DNA from: Heteroruminococcus sp964369885 | GTDB lineage: Bacteria > Bacillota > Clostridia > Oscillospirales > Ruminococcaceae | NCBI GenBank assembly: GCA_964369885.1 | Contig: CAYJGQ010000116.1 | Location: forward strand, 1 to 5,447 | DNA: 5,447 bases | Direction: 5' to 3' | Shown here: one piece after another, positions 1 through 5,291 of the stretch | How positions within the stretch are numbered: position 1 is the first letter of the stretch | How the letters are laid out: every line of letters starts with the position of its first letter | Notes under the pieces: model-generated | Told to the model about the DNA's origin: nothing | What the model saw: only the letters and a program-made list of their open reading frames with translations | Databases searched by the model: none | Program-made: the position numbers and the translations under genes

Positions 1-15
1 TTTAAAGTTTTGGGT

Positions 16-37
16 CAAACTTTTTTAAAAAAGTTTG
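16..37. terminator. Perfect 22-bp palindrome with T/A tracts, candidate bidirectional terminator
   Basis: The left half CAAACTTTTTT (16-26) is the exact reverse complement of the right half AAAAAAGTTTG (27-37), with no spacer. On the plus strand a second hairpin, AAAGTTT (4-10) with AAACTTT (17-23), runs straight into a T tract (21-26), which is the layout of a Rho-independent terminator for transcription entering from the left. On the minus strand the GC-rich hairpin at 46-58 is followed by C-rich sequence and then AAACTTTTTT, so it could also end the operon, though the U tract is 11-16 nt past the stem. Its role as terminator is inferred. Confidence 0.45.
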
Positions 38-45
38 GGGGGGGG

Positions 46-106
46 GGGGCAACGCCCCACGGTCTTGATCTTTCGCATGAGCGACAGGGGCAAAGCCCCA
101 CGGTCT
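46..106. repeat. Pair of 20-bp direct repeats, each containing a GC-rich hairpin
   Basis: Bases 46-65 and 87-106 are 20-bp copies of GGGGCAA(C/A)GCCCCACGGTCT that differ only at the variable base in the loop. Their starts are 41 bp apart. Each contains a 5-bp stem (GGGGC/GCCCC) with a 3-base loop. In the second copy CCCAC (97-101) can instead pair with GTGGG (107-111), giving a competing fold. The variable base lies in the loop, so the stem is intact in both copies. This could mean selection for the structure or simply a recent duplication. Confidence 0.7.
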
Positions 107-115
107 GTGGGATAG

Positions 116-1519
116 TTATTTAACGTAAGCGCAGAATGCCTTGTAAGCCATGTAGGTGTCGATCTTGGAAACCACTTCAAATGGCGAGTGCATCGAGAGC
201 ACCGGCACACCGACATCGATTACATCGACATTCAGAGCTGCCACATATTTTGCCACGGTACCGCCGCCGCCGGCATCAACTTTACCAAGTTCGCCTGTCT
301 GCCACAGCACCTTATTCTCATCCATAAGTCCGCGTACCCATCCCATGAACTCGGCCGAAGCCTCACTTGTGCTGTATTTACCGCCAGAACCGGTGTATTT
401 TGTGAACACAACACCATAGTTAATATAACTTGTATTGCGTTTTTCGCTAACATCGGCAAATGTTGGATCAAATGCGCAGTTAACATCGGCCGAGAAGCAG
501 GTGGATGCCGCCAATACATGACGTCCTGTAAGCCCTTGGGATGCAGCCAAATCCTTAACAAAGTCCTCCAAAAAATGAGAAGCCAAACCGGTATTACCAT
601 CCGAACCTGTTTCCTCTTTATCGGCCAGTACAAGCACGGTTGTATGGGCAGGGTTTTCACACTCAAGTTCGGCCATCAGTGAGGTGTATGCACACACGCG
701 GTCATCATGACCGTAGGCGCCCACCATAGCACGATCAAGCCCCAAATCCCTTGCCTTAAAGGCCGGCACAGCCATAAGATCAGCCGACAGAAAATCCGCT
801 TCAATTATTCCGTACTTTTCATTTAGCAACTTAATAAGATTTAACTTGACCTTCTCGCTTGCCTTGTCATCCCTAAAAGGATGGCAACCAATAAGCAAAT
901 TAAGCTCCTCACCCCTGATACCATCCTGCAGGGTGCGTTTCATCTGATCCTTTGCCAAATGAGGAAGCAGGTCGGTCACGCAAAATACGGGGTCGCTTGG
1001 GTCCTCGCCAAGACAAACCTTTATCGAACGGCCATCCTTTTGCACCAATACACCATGAAGCGCTAAGGGTAGTGCACTCCACTGATATTTTTTTATACCA
1101 CCATAATAATGTGTCTTAAAATATCCAAGCTGCCCCTCCTCGTAAAGAGGACGAGGTTTAAGATCAAGTCTTGGACTATCAATATGACTTGCAAGTATTC
1201 TAACACCATCGCTCAGGGGCTTTGTGCCTATTGTGCACAAAATCACAGCCTTGCTACGATTGTTAAGATATACCTTATCCCCGGCTGCATACTTTGTGGT
1301 GGCATTATAGGGCTTGTATCCACGCTCCTCTGCCAATGAGAGGGTAAAATCTACCGCCTCGCGCTCGGTCTTGGCGTCGTCCAAAAACACCTTATATCCC
1401 TCACAAAATTCAAAGGCCTGCTCTATTTGCTCATCTGTCAGGGTCAAGCCGGCATTCTCGGGCTTTAGTAGCAACTGCTCTTGGAGCTGTTCACCCTTTG
1501 TTTTTTCACTCTTTGCCAT
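116..1519 (-). CDS. M18 family zinc aminopeptidase (aspartyl aminopeptidase type)
   Basis: A full-length (467 aa) cytosolic di-zinc aminopeptidase of peptidase family M18, the DNPEP/yeast Ape1/bacterial ApeA-ApeB group, which removes N-terminal residues (often acidic) from peptides. All expected metal and catalytic positions are visible: H112 in HIDSPRLDLKP (112-122), D272 in GHDDR (270-274), the pair E302/E303 in EETGSDGN (302-309), D345 in FSADVN (342-347) and H444 in LSMHSPFE (441-448). Residues of roughly 155-270 fall in the region of the family's inserted dimerisation domain. There is no signal peptide or membrane segment. The ATG is supported by AAAGGAG eight bases upstream. It lies 25 bp after the transglycosylase gene and is the last gene before a hairpin-rich 3' end, so it is probably the end of the operon. 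Substrate preference cannot be read from sequence. Clostridial M18 enzymes are annotated simply as 'aminopeptidase'. Its likely role is recycling peptides made by cytosolic proteases. Confidence 0.97.
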   Translation of the reverse strand: MAKSEKTKGEQLQEQLLLKPENAGLTLTDEQIEQAFEFCEGYKVFLDDAKTEREAVDFTLSLAEERGYKPYNATTKYAAGDKVYLNNRSKAVILCTIGTKPLSDGVRILASHIDSPRLDLKPRPLYEEGQLGYFKTHYYGGIKKYQWSALPLALHGVLVQKDGRSIKVCLGEDPSDPVFCVTDLLPHLAKDQMKRTLQDGIRGEELNLLIGCHPFRDDKASEKVKLNLIKLLNEKYGIIEADFLSADLMAVPAFKARDLGLDRAMVGAYGHDDRVCAYTSLMAELECENPAHTTVLVLADKEETGSDGNTGLASHFLEDFVKDLAASQGLTGRHVLAASTCFSADVNCAFDPTFADVSEKRNTSYINYGVVFTKYTGSGGKYSTSEASAEFMGWVRGLMDENKVLWQTGELGKVDAGGGGTVAKYVAALNVDVIDVGVPVLSMHSPFEVVSKIDTYMAYKAFCAYVK

Positions 1520-1544
1520 GTAATTTCTCCTTTGTTCTTATATT

Positions 1545-2150
1545 TTACTCATCAAATTCATACAAATTTTCATATATCTCAATGGTTTTCATCACCTTGT
1601 CAACATAATAAGCAGTATCGTCGTAGGGTATTGTGTGCAGTGTTACTCCATCATCCGAATAGGCAGGGTCATCAAGCCAGCTTTTCACCGCTCCCCACCC
1701 GGCATGATAGGCCGCCATGGTGGTTTTTGTGTCCACAAATTCACTCTTGAGCAGAGATAACATCTTGGTGCCATACCGAATATTTGTTTGCGGGTCAAAC
1801 ATGTCATCATACTCAACCTCGGCCTCATCTGCCCCCATCTTGGACTTGGTCCAGTCAAAGGCCTCCTCCATGAGTTGCATCAGGCCTCTGGCCCCCACCG
1901 AAGAAACCGCATCGGGATCAAAACTACTCTCGCACTTTACCACCGAGTATACAAGCTGGGTTGGAAGGTCGTACTCTTGGCTATACATAGTAATCCACTC
2001 CTCATACCCAAGTGGGTATAACATGTGGTAAAATCGGTCTACAAGGTAGCGCCCGGCTACTACGGCTAGTAGCAGTAAAACGGCAACTACAAATAAAATC
2101 ATACCCCGAGATTTTGATTGATTTCCTCTTTTTCTCCTCGGTGTTGTCAT
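1545..2150 (-). CDS. Membrane-anchored lytic transglycosylase, SLT domain (GH23-like)
   Basis: A 201-aa protein that probably cleaves the MurNAc-GlcNAc bond of peptidoglycan to leave 1,6-anhydro-MurNAc ends. The N-terminus is short and basic (residues 1-15, rich in R and K). One hydrophobic helix follows (about 17-34), giving a type II anchor or uncleaved signal with the domain outside the cell. There is no lipobox cysteine. The SLT domain (about 50-195) shows the catalytic glutamate E74 in VKCESSFDP, then GARGLMQLM (86-94), DP-x-x-NIRYG (119-127), AAYHAGWGAVKSWL (146-159) and YVDKV (182-186). The usual AYNAG motif reads AYHAG here, with His149 replacing Asn. The ATG is preceded by AAGGGGG four bases upstream. 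The coaE-SLT pairing is a recurring arrangement in Clostridia. A separate small ORF with a strong ribosome binding site starts 40 nt upstream and overlaps this gene's first 149 nt. Involvement in growth, division or sporulation cannot be told from the sequence. Confidence 0.94.
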   Translation of the reverse strand: MTTPRRKRGNQSKSRGMILFVVAVLLLLAVVAGRYLVDRFYHMLYPLGYEEWITMYSQEYDLPTQLVYSVVKCESSFDPDAVSSVGARGLMQLMEEAFDWTKSKMGADEAEVEYDDMFDPQTNIRYGTKMLSLLKSEFVDTKTTMAAYHAGWGAVKSWLDDPAYSDDGVTLHTIPYDDTAYYVDKVMKTIEIYENLYEFDE

Positions 2151-2190
2151 GTTTCCCCCTTAAAATCCCCAAATTTGGCAACAGTATCAT
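2002..2190 (-). CDS. Possible overlapping leader ORF (62 aa) before the transglycosylase gene
   Basis: An ATG at 2190-2188 is preceded by AAAGGTGAT (2201-2193), a longer match to the 16S rRNA tail than that of the transglycosylase itself. The frame runs 62 codons, of which the last 49 or so overlap the start of the transglycosylase gene in another frame. The predicted peptide starts hydrophobic (MILLPNLGIL) but most of its length looks like the shadow of the Lys/Arg-rich anchor region of the gene it overlaps. I recognise no family. It could be a translated leader, or the signal may only load ribosomes upstream. It could equally be chance. The ribosome binding site is real as sequence; that a functional peptide exists is doubtful. 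Confidence 0.15.
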   Translation of the reverse strand: MILLPNLGILRGKHDNTEEKKRKSIKISGYDFICSCRFTATSRSSRALPCRPILPHVIPTWV

Positions 2191-2202
2191 TAATCACCTT
2201 TC
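2191..2202 (-). promoter_or_regulatory. Strong Shine-Dalgarno not attached to an annotated gene start
   Basis: On the minus strand the string GAAAGGTGATTA stands directly before ATG 2190-2188. AGGTGAT matches the 5' part of the canonical AGGAGGTGAT site, with six bases between the GG and the ATG. It sits just after the coaE stop and 40 nt ahead of the transglycosylase ATG, which has only a G-rich AAGGGGG site of its own. Confidence 0.4.
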
Positions 2203-2207
2203 ATATT

Positions 2208-2801
2208 CTATAATCCAAGTGATCCAAGCAGCTCCATCACCTGCACACGCAGGCTTGGCATTTGGTCGTTATTTCGTATCACAAAATCTGCTTTAGAGGT
2301 GTAGTAATGCTCGGGGTGTTGACTTGAAATACGTGAATCTGCAAGTTCCTTTGGTAGGTCATCACGTTTCATTATCCTCTTGCGCCTAAGTGCCATATCG
2401 GCTGTAACCACAGCTATTTTGTCGCACAGCCCGTCTGTTTTACTCTCAAAAAGAGTTGGAGCATCAAGTACAATCAGTTTTTTTCCATCTTCACTCTCTC
2501 GGGCAATCATCTTATTTATCTCGGCTGAAATATAGGGAAAAATAATTCTGTTGAGCTTTCGAAGCTGCTCCTTATCTGAAAACACCATCTCGCCCAACAT
2601 CCTACGGTTTAGTGTGCCATCACGATGCAACACCCCTGTAGAAAAATTAAGGGCTATCTCGGCAAGGCAATCTGTGCCGCTTGACACCACCTGGCGTGCC
2701 ACGGTATCGGCATCTATCACCACGCAGTCGGGCTGATTTTTAAGTATTTCACTCACGGTGCTTTTTCCTGCACCGGTAGGTCCTGTCAGTCCAAGTACCA
2801 C
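2208..2801 (-). CDS. coaE: Dephospho-CoA kinase
   Basis: CoaE phosphorylates the ribose 3'-hydroxyl of dephospho-CoA with ATP, the last step of coenzyme A synthesis, in the cytosol. Numbered from this start (197 aa), the P-loop GPTGAGKS lies at residues 7-14, the IDADTVAR substrate motif at 29-36, DAPTLFES (family DxPLLFE) at 113-120, the arginine-rich LID stretch RRKRIMKRD at 139-147, RISSQ at 157-161 and ADFVIRNN at 171-178. The length is normal for CoaE. An open frame extends upstream to GTG 2834 (208 aa) with an ATG at 2825, but neither has a ribosome binding site. GTG 2801 follows GGAAGAGGGG by five bases and places LTG-P-loop near the N-terminus as in typical CoaE proteins. It follows sua5 (49-bp gap from this start) and precedes the lytic transglycosylase, a pairing common in Clostridia. 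The enzyme call is firm; the start is inferred. Confidence 0.95.
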   Translation of the reverse strand: MVLGLTGPTGAGKSTVSEILKNQPDCVVIDADTVARQVVSSGTDCLAEIALNFSTGVLHRDGTLNRRMLGEMVFSDKEQLRKLNRIIFPYISAEINKMIARESEDGKKLIVLDAPTLFESKTDGLCDKIAVVTADMALRRKRIMKRDDLPKELADSRISSQHPEHYYTSKADFVIRNNDQMPSLRVQVMELLGSLGL

Positions 2802-2805
2802 AAAA

Positions 2806-2816
2806 TCCCCTCTTCC
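2806..2816 (-). promoter_or_regulatory. Ribosome binding site that sets the coaE start at GTG 2801
   Basis: The minus strand reads GGAAGAGGGGA here, then TTTT and GTG (2801-2799). The GAGG core is seven bases from the GTG. No purine-rich block precedes the alternative starts GTG 2834 (upstream sequence CAAGACTAAACA) or ATG 2825 (upstream sequence CAGTGATTTAC). Confidence 0.6.
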
Positions 2817-2850
2817 GTTTAACATGTAAATCACTGTTTAGTCTTGACAA

Positions 2851-3894
2851 CTAATCAAGTTTTATTTCTCTAAAGGCCGCGGCACGCAGCAGTCTATTGT
2901 AAACCGCAAGGCCAATTCCCTTTGTTCTTGGGCTGTGGGCATATATTTCGGTTGCATTTTGCTCATCCAGACTGCGCAGACCCTCAAAAAGCAGGTGGGC
3001 CTGCTGCTCAAAATCATTGGCCGACCCATAACAATAATGCCTGATTTTAAGAGGCAAATCCTCTTCAAAACAGAGGGCAAATACATCCTCGCGTCCCGCA
3101 AACTGCTCCAAAAAGTGTCGGTAGCCATCACTATCGGCATCAATTAGCGTCACCTTTGCGCTCGGGGCATAGTGGCGGTATTTCATGCCGGGTGAATCGG
3201 CTCGCTCGCCCTCTTTAAGCTGTGCTACAACCCCACTGTGCAGTGCCACCTTGCCATGTCCCACCACCTGCTCAAGCTGGCTTGGCGTGACTGCCCCGGG
3301 CCTTAGCAACAGTATTTTTTCCTCCTGCACCGCCACCACGGTTGATTCAAGCCCCACCCTACAATCCCCATCCATGAGTATGGCCGAAACACGACCATCC
3401 ATGTCCTGCGCGCAGCGCAGTGGGTTTGTGGGGCTGGGACTGCCCGACAAATTGGCCGATGGCGCCGCCAATGGCACTCCGGCCGCCTCAATAACCTGCA
3501 GTGCTGTGGGATGATCCGGCAGTCTAACCGCAACGGTATCAAGCCCACCTGCCGTTACATCGGGCACAATGTTTGACTTTTTAAGCACCATGGTAAGCGG
3601 CCCCGGCCAAAAGGCATCGGCCAATTTAAGGGCCATTTCGGGCAGTTCCTCCACCAGTGGTTTGAGCTGATCTACACTGTGTATATGCAAAATAAGCGGA
3701 TTGTCGGACGGACGGCCCTTGGCCTTAAATATATTTTTTACCGCACATGCATCCAGTCCGTTGGCGGCAAGGCCGTAGACCGTCTCGGTGGGTATTACCA
3801 CCAATTTTCCATTGCGCAGAAGCTCCGCACTCGTGGCGATAGCACTTTGGCGCATACTTGGATTTGTTGCATCAAGATGTAATGTCTTAACCAT
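2851..3894 (-). CDS. sua5: L-threonylcarbamoyladenylate synthase, two-domain Sua5/YwlC type
   Basis: This enzyme makes threonylcarbamoyl-AMP from threonine, bicarbonate and ATP, the activated precursor that the TsaD complex transfers to A37 of ANN-decoding tRNAs (t6A). At 347 aa it is the long Sua5/YwlC form rather than the short TsaC form. The YrdC-like catalytic domain (about 10-205) shows PTETVYGL (35-42), KAKGRPSDNPL (57-67), WPGPLT (96-101), SANLSG (146-151) and GLESTVV (181-187). The conserved linker SPGMKYRHYAP is at 234-244. The C-terminal SUA5 domain (about 245-345) ends in GIGLAVYNRLLRAA (326-339). The ATG follows AAAGGAAAGGATATAG, two overlapping purine blocks. It starts 27 bp after prfA. 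In Bacillus subtilis ywlC also lies close downstream of prfA, with prmC and spoIIR between; neither is here. Confidence 0.97.
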   Translation of the reverse strand: MVKTLHLDATNPSMRQSAIATSAELLRNGKLVVIPTETVYGLAANGLDACAVKNIFKAKGRPSDNPLILHIHSVDQLKPLVEELPEMALKLADAFWPGPLTMVLKKSNIVPDVTAGGLDTVAVRLPDHPTALQVIEAAGVPLAAPSANLSGSPSPTNPLRCAQDMDGRVSAILMDGDCRVGLESTVVAVQEEKILLLRPGAVTPSQLEQVVGHGKVALHSGVVAQLKEGERADSPGMKYRHYAPSAKVTLIDADSDGYRHFLEQFAGREDVFALCFEEDLPLKIRHYCYGSANDFEQQAHLLFEGLRSLDEQNATEIYAHSPRTKGIGLAVYNRLLRAAAFREIKLD

Positions 3895-3921
3895 CTATAT
3901 CCTTTCCTTTGCAAAGGGTGC

Positions 3922-5004
3922 TTATGCTCCACCCTCGGCCTGAATTCTCAACTTTTCGGTCTGATCATAGGTGCACAGTGCCTCCACCATCTCATTTAAA
4001 TCTCCATTCATCACGGCATCAAGCTTGTAGAGTGTAAGCCCTATTCGGTGATCTGTCACCCTGCCTTGTGGGAAATTATAGGTTCTTATGCGCTCTGAGC
4101 GGTCACCGGTGCCAACCTGAGAGCGTCGCTCGCTGGCAATTTGATCATTTTGTTCCTGCAGTGCCCGTTCATACAGGCGTGCACGCAGTACCTTCAGTGC
4201 CTTCTCACGGTTTTTATGCTGGCTGCGTTCGTCCTGGCACTCCACCACCGTTCCTGTTGGTAGATGGGTTATGCGTATGGCCGACTCTGTCTTATTTACA
4301 TGCTGTCCACCTGCACCGCTTGCACGGTAGGTATCAATTTGCAGATCGGTAGTTGAAATTTCCAGTTCCACCTCCTCGGCCTCGGGTAGCACAGCCACCG
4401 TGACCGTAGAGGTGTGTATTCGTCCCTGGGTTTCGGTTTCGGGCACACGTTGTACACGATGCACACCACTCTCATACTTAAGCTTTGAGTAGGCCCCCTC
4501 CCCCTCTATCGAGAAACTGACCTCTTTATACCCACCAAGCTCGGTTTCGTTGAGTCCCAGCATCTCACTTTTCCAGCCCAGAGCCTCACCGTACATGCTA
4601 TACATTCTGTAAAGCGATGCTGCAAATAGAGCGGCCTCGTCACCGCCTGCACCACCTCTAATTTCCACAATTACTCCTCGGTCGTCATTTGGGTCGCGCG
4701 GCAGGAGTAACACCTTGAGATTTTCGGTATATTTATCAAGTTTTTGGGAGTTTTCGGACAACTCCTGCTCCACCATCTCGCGAAAATCCGCCTCAAGTCC
4801 GCCCGCCTCCAAAAGTTCTTTTGCCTCTTCGATCCCCTTTTTTGCTCCAACGTAAAGTCGGTACTCCTCCACAATAGGGGTCAGCGCCTTATGTTCTTTC
4901 ATAAGATCACGGTATCTCCCCTGATCCGAGATCACCTCGGGATCGGACAGGAGGTTATTAATATCCTCATATCTTGTTTCGCTCGCTGAAAGTTTATCAA
5001 ACAT
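3922..5004 (-). CDS. prfA: Peptide chain release factor 1 (RF1)
   Basis: RF1 recognises UAA and UAG in the ribosomal A site and triggers hydrolysis of peptidyl-tRNA. The 360-aa length is exactly typical. The N-terminal helical domain (about 1-105) leads into RGGAGGDEA (116-124). The stop-codon reading motif PxT is PET at 188-190 in VHRVQRVPETETQGRIHTST, which marks RF1 rather than RF2 (SPF). The catalytic GGQ is at 232-234 within SGAGGQHVNKTESAIR, and the C-terminal domain carries RIRTYNFPQGRVTDHR (306-320). No frameshift site is seen, as expected for RF1. The ATG overlaps the end of the DUF951 gene (ATGTTTGA) and has AGAGGAGA seven bases upstream, so translation may be coupled. The usual partner prmC, which methylates the GGQ glutamine (Q234 here), is not in the window; Sua5 follows directly. 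Confidence 0.99.
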   Translation of the reverse strand: MFDKLSASETRYEDINNLLSDPEVISDQGRYRDLMKEHKALTPIVEEYRLYVGAKKGIEEAKELLEAGGLEADFREMVEQELSENSQKLDKYTENLKVLLLPRDPNDDRGVIVEIRGGAGGDEAALFAASLYRMYSMYGEALGWKSEMLGLNETELGGYKEVSFSIEGEGAYSKLKYESGVHRVQRVPETETQGRIHTSTVTVAVLPEAEEVELEISTTDLQIDTYRASGAGGQHVNKTESAIRITHLPTGTVVECQDERSQHKNREKALKVLRARLYERALQEQNDQIASERRSQVGTGDRSERIRTYNFPQGRVTDHRIGLTLYKLDAVMNGDLNEMVEALCTYDQTEKLRIQAEGGA

Positions 5005-5197
5005 CGGATTTCTCCTCTTGCTCTCGTGTTATTTTTTTTATGTTCTTCTCTATTTTTGCTCTGGGGGCCATGAGCTCATGACCACATCCTCTGCATTTCA
5101 TACGAAAATCCATACCCGAGCGCAGCACCAAAAACTCATTGCTTCCGCATGGGTGACTTTTTTTCATAATTAAAACATCGCCAACCTGCACATCCAT
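4997..5197 (-). CDS. DUF951 family small Cys/His protein
   Basis: A 66-aa cytosolic protein of the DUF951 family, widespread in Firmicutes and of unproven function. The visible hallmarks are the start MDVQVGDVLIMKK, then SHPCGSNEF (14-22), a strand-like segment LVLRSGMDFRMKC (23-35) and CRGCGH (35-40), followed by APRAKIEK (44-51) and a charged tail. H15, C17, C35 and C38 could form one zinc site; this is inference from the motif. The β-rich core and basic tail would suit binding to RNA or ribosomes, but nothing here proves it. The ATG has AGGTGG seven bases upstream. It is the first confident gene after the promoter at 5260-5288, and its last 8 nt overlap the start of prfA, so the two are very likely cotranscribed and perhaps translationally coupled. 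Confidence 0.93.
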   Translation of the reverse strand: MDVQVGDVLIMKKSHPCGSNEFLVLRSGMDFRMKCRGCGHELMAPRAKIEKNIKKITREQEEKSDV

Positions 5198-5259
5198 CTT
5201 TTGTCCACCTACCTACTAAAGTTTCAGGGCATGCCGTGACACAGCAAAACTCTCCCAGT

Positions 5260-5288
5260 ATTATACCAAATAAAGGAGTAATTGTACA
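5260..5288 (-). promoter_or_regulatory. Extended -10 promoter for the DUF951-prfA operon
   Basis: On the minus strand a perfect TATAAT (5265-5260) is preceded by TG at the extended -10 position (TGGTATAAT). A weak -35, TGTACA (5288-5283, four of six consensus bases), lies 17 bp upstream. Transcription would start near A5253, giving a leader of about 56 nt before the DUF951 ATG. This is the best sigma-A-type promoter I see on the coding strand in the window. Strength and use are inferred. Confidence 0.7.
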
Positions 5289-5291
5289 ATT
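5280..5291. promoter_or_regulatory. 12-bp palindrome over the -35 region, possible operator
   Basis: AATTGTACAATT is a perfect palindrome centred on the TGTACA that serves as the -35 element. A dimeric repressor bound there would block the promoter. The weak -35 with a strong extended -10 leaves room for an activator as well. I cannot name a regulator, and a 12-bp palindrome in AT-rich sequence can arise by chance. Confidence 0.3.

Larger units (their letters stand above)
1..115. repeat. Intergenic repeat and hairpin complex downstream of the aminopeptidase gene
   Basis: These bases follow the aminopeptidase stop codon and hold no believable gene. Visible elements are: three alternating copies of the arm AAAGTTT/AAACTTT (4-10, 17-23, 30-36); a perfect 22-bp palindrome (16-37); a run of 13 G (37-49); two GGGGC-N3-GCCCC hairpins (46-58 and 87-99), each followed by ACGGTCT; and a small TCGC-ATGA-GCGA hairpin between them (73-84). 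The alternating arms can pair in mutually exclusive ways. The structure suits a transcript end plus a dispersed intergenic repeat such as occurs in clostridial genomes. The dispersed nature is inferred, since only one locus is seen here. Confidence 0.6.

Noticed and set aside
188..190. Release factor tripeptide PET instead of PAT as a recoding signal (residues 188-190 of RF1, not bases)
   Set aside because: The motif is PxT and the middle residue varies. PET is, as far as I know, a common Firmicute form and does not suggest altered stop codon reading.
188..682. 164-codon plus-strand open frame inside the aminopeptidase gene, and similar long antisense frames elsewhere
   Set aside because: They lie wholly opposite genes with intact catalytic motifs, show no domain of their own and lack ribosome binding sites, so they are shadow frames.
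2844..2872. Plus-strand TTGACA (2844-2849) as a promoter -35
   Set aside because: At 17 bp spacing the -10 would be TCTCTA, a poor match, and nothing on the plus strand downstream looks like a gene. The minus-strand TTGTCA in the same place also lacks a usable -10.
5272..5277. AAAGGAG on the plus strand as a ribosome binding site for a divergent gene
   Set aside because: No start codon at proper distance opens a frame of useful length; the stretch coincides with the promoter spacer on the other strand.
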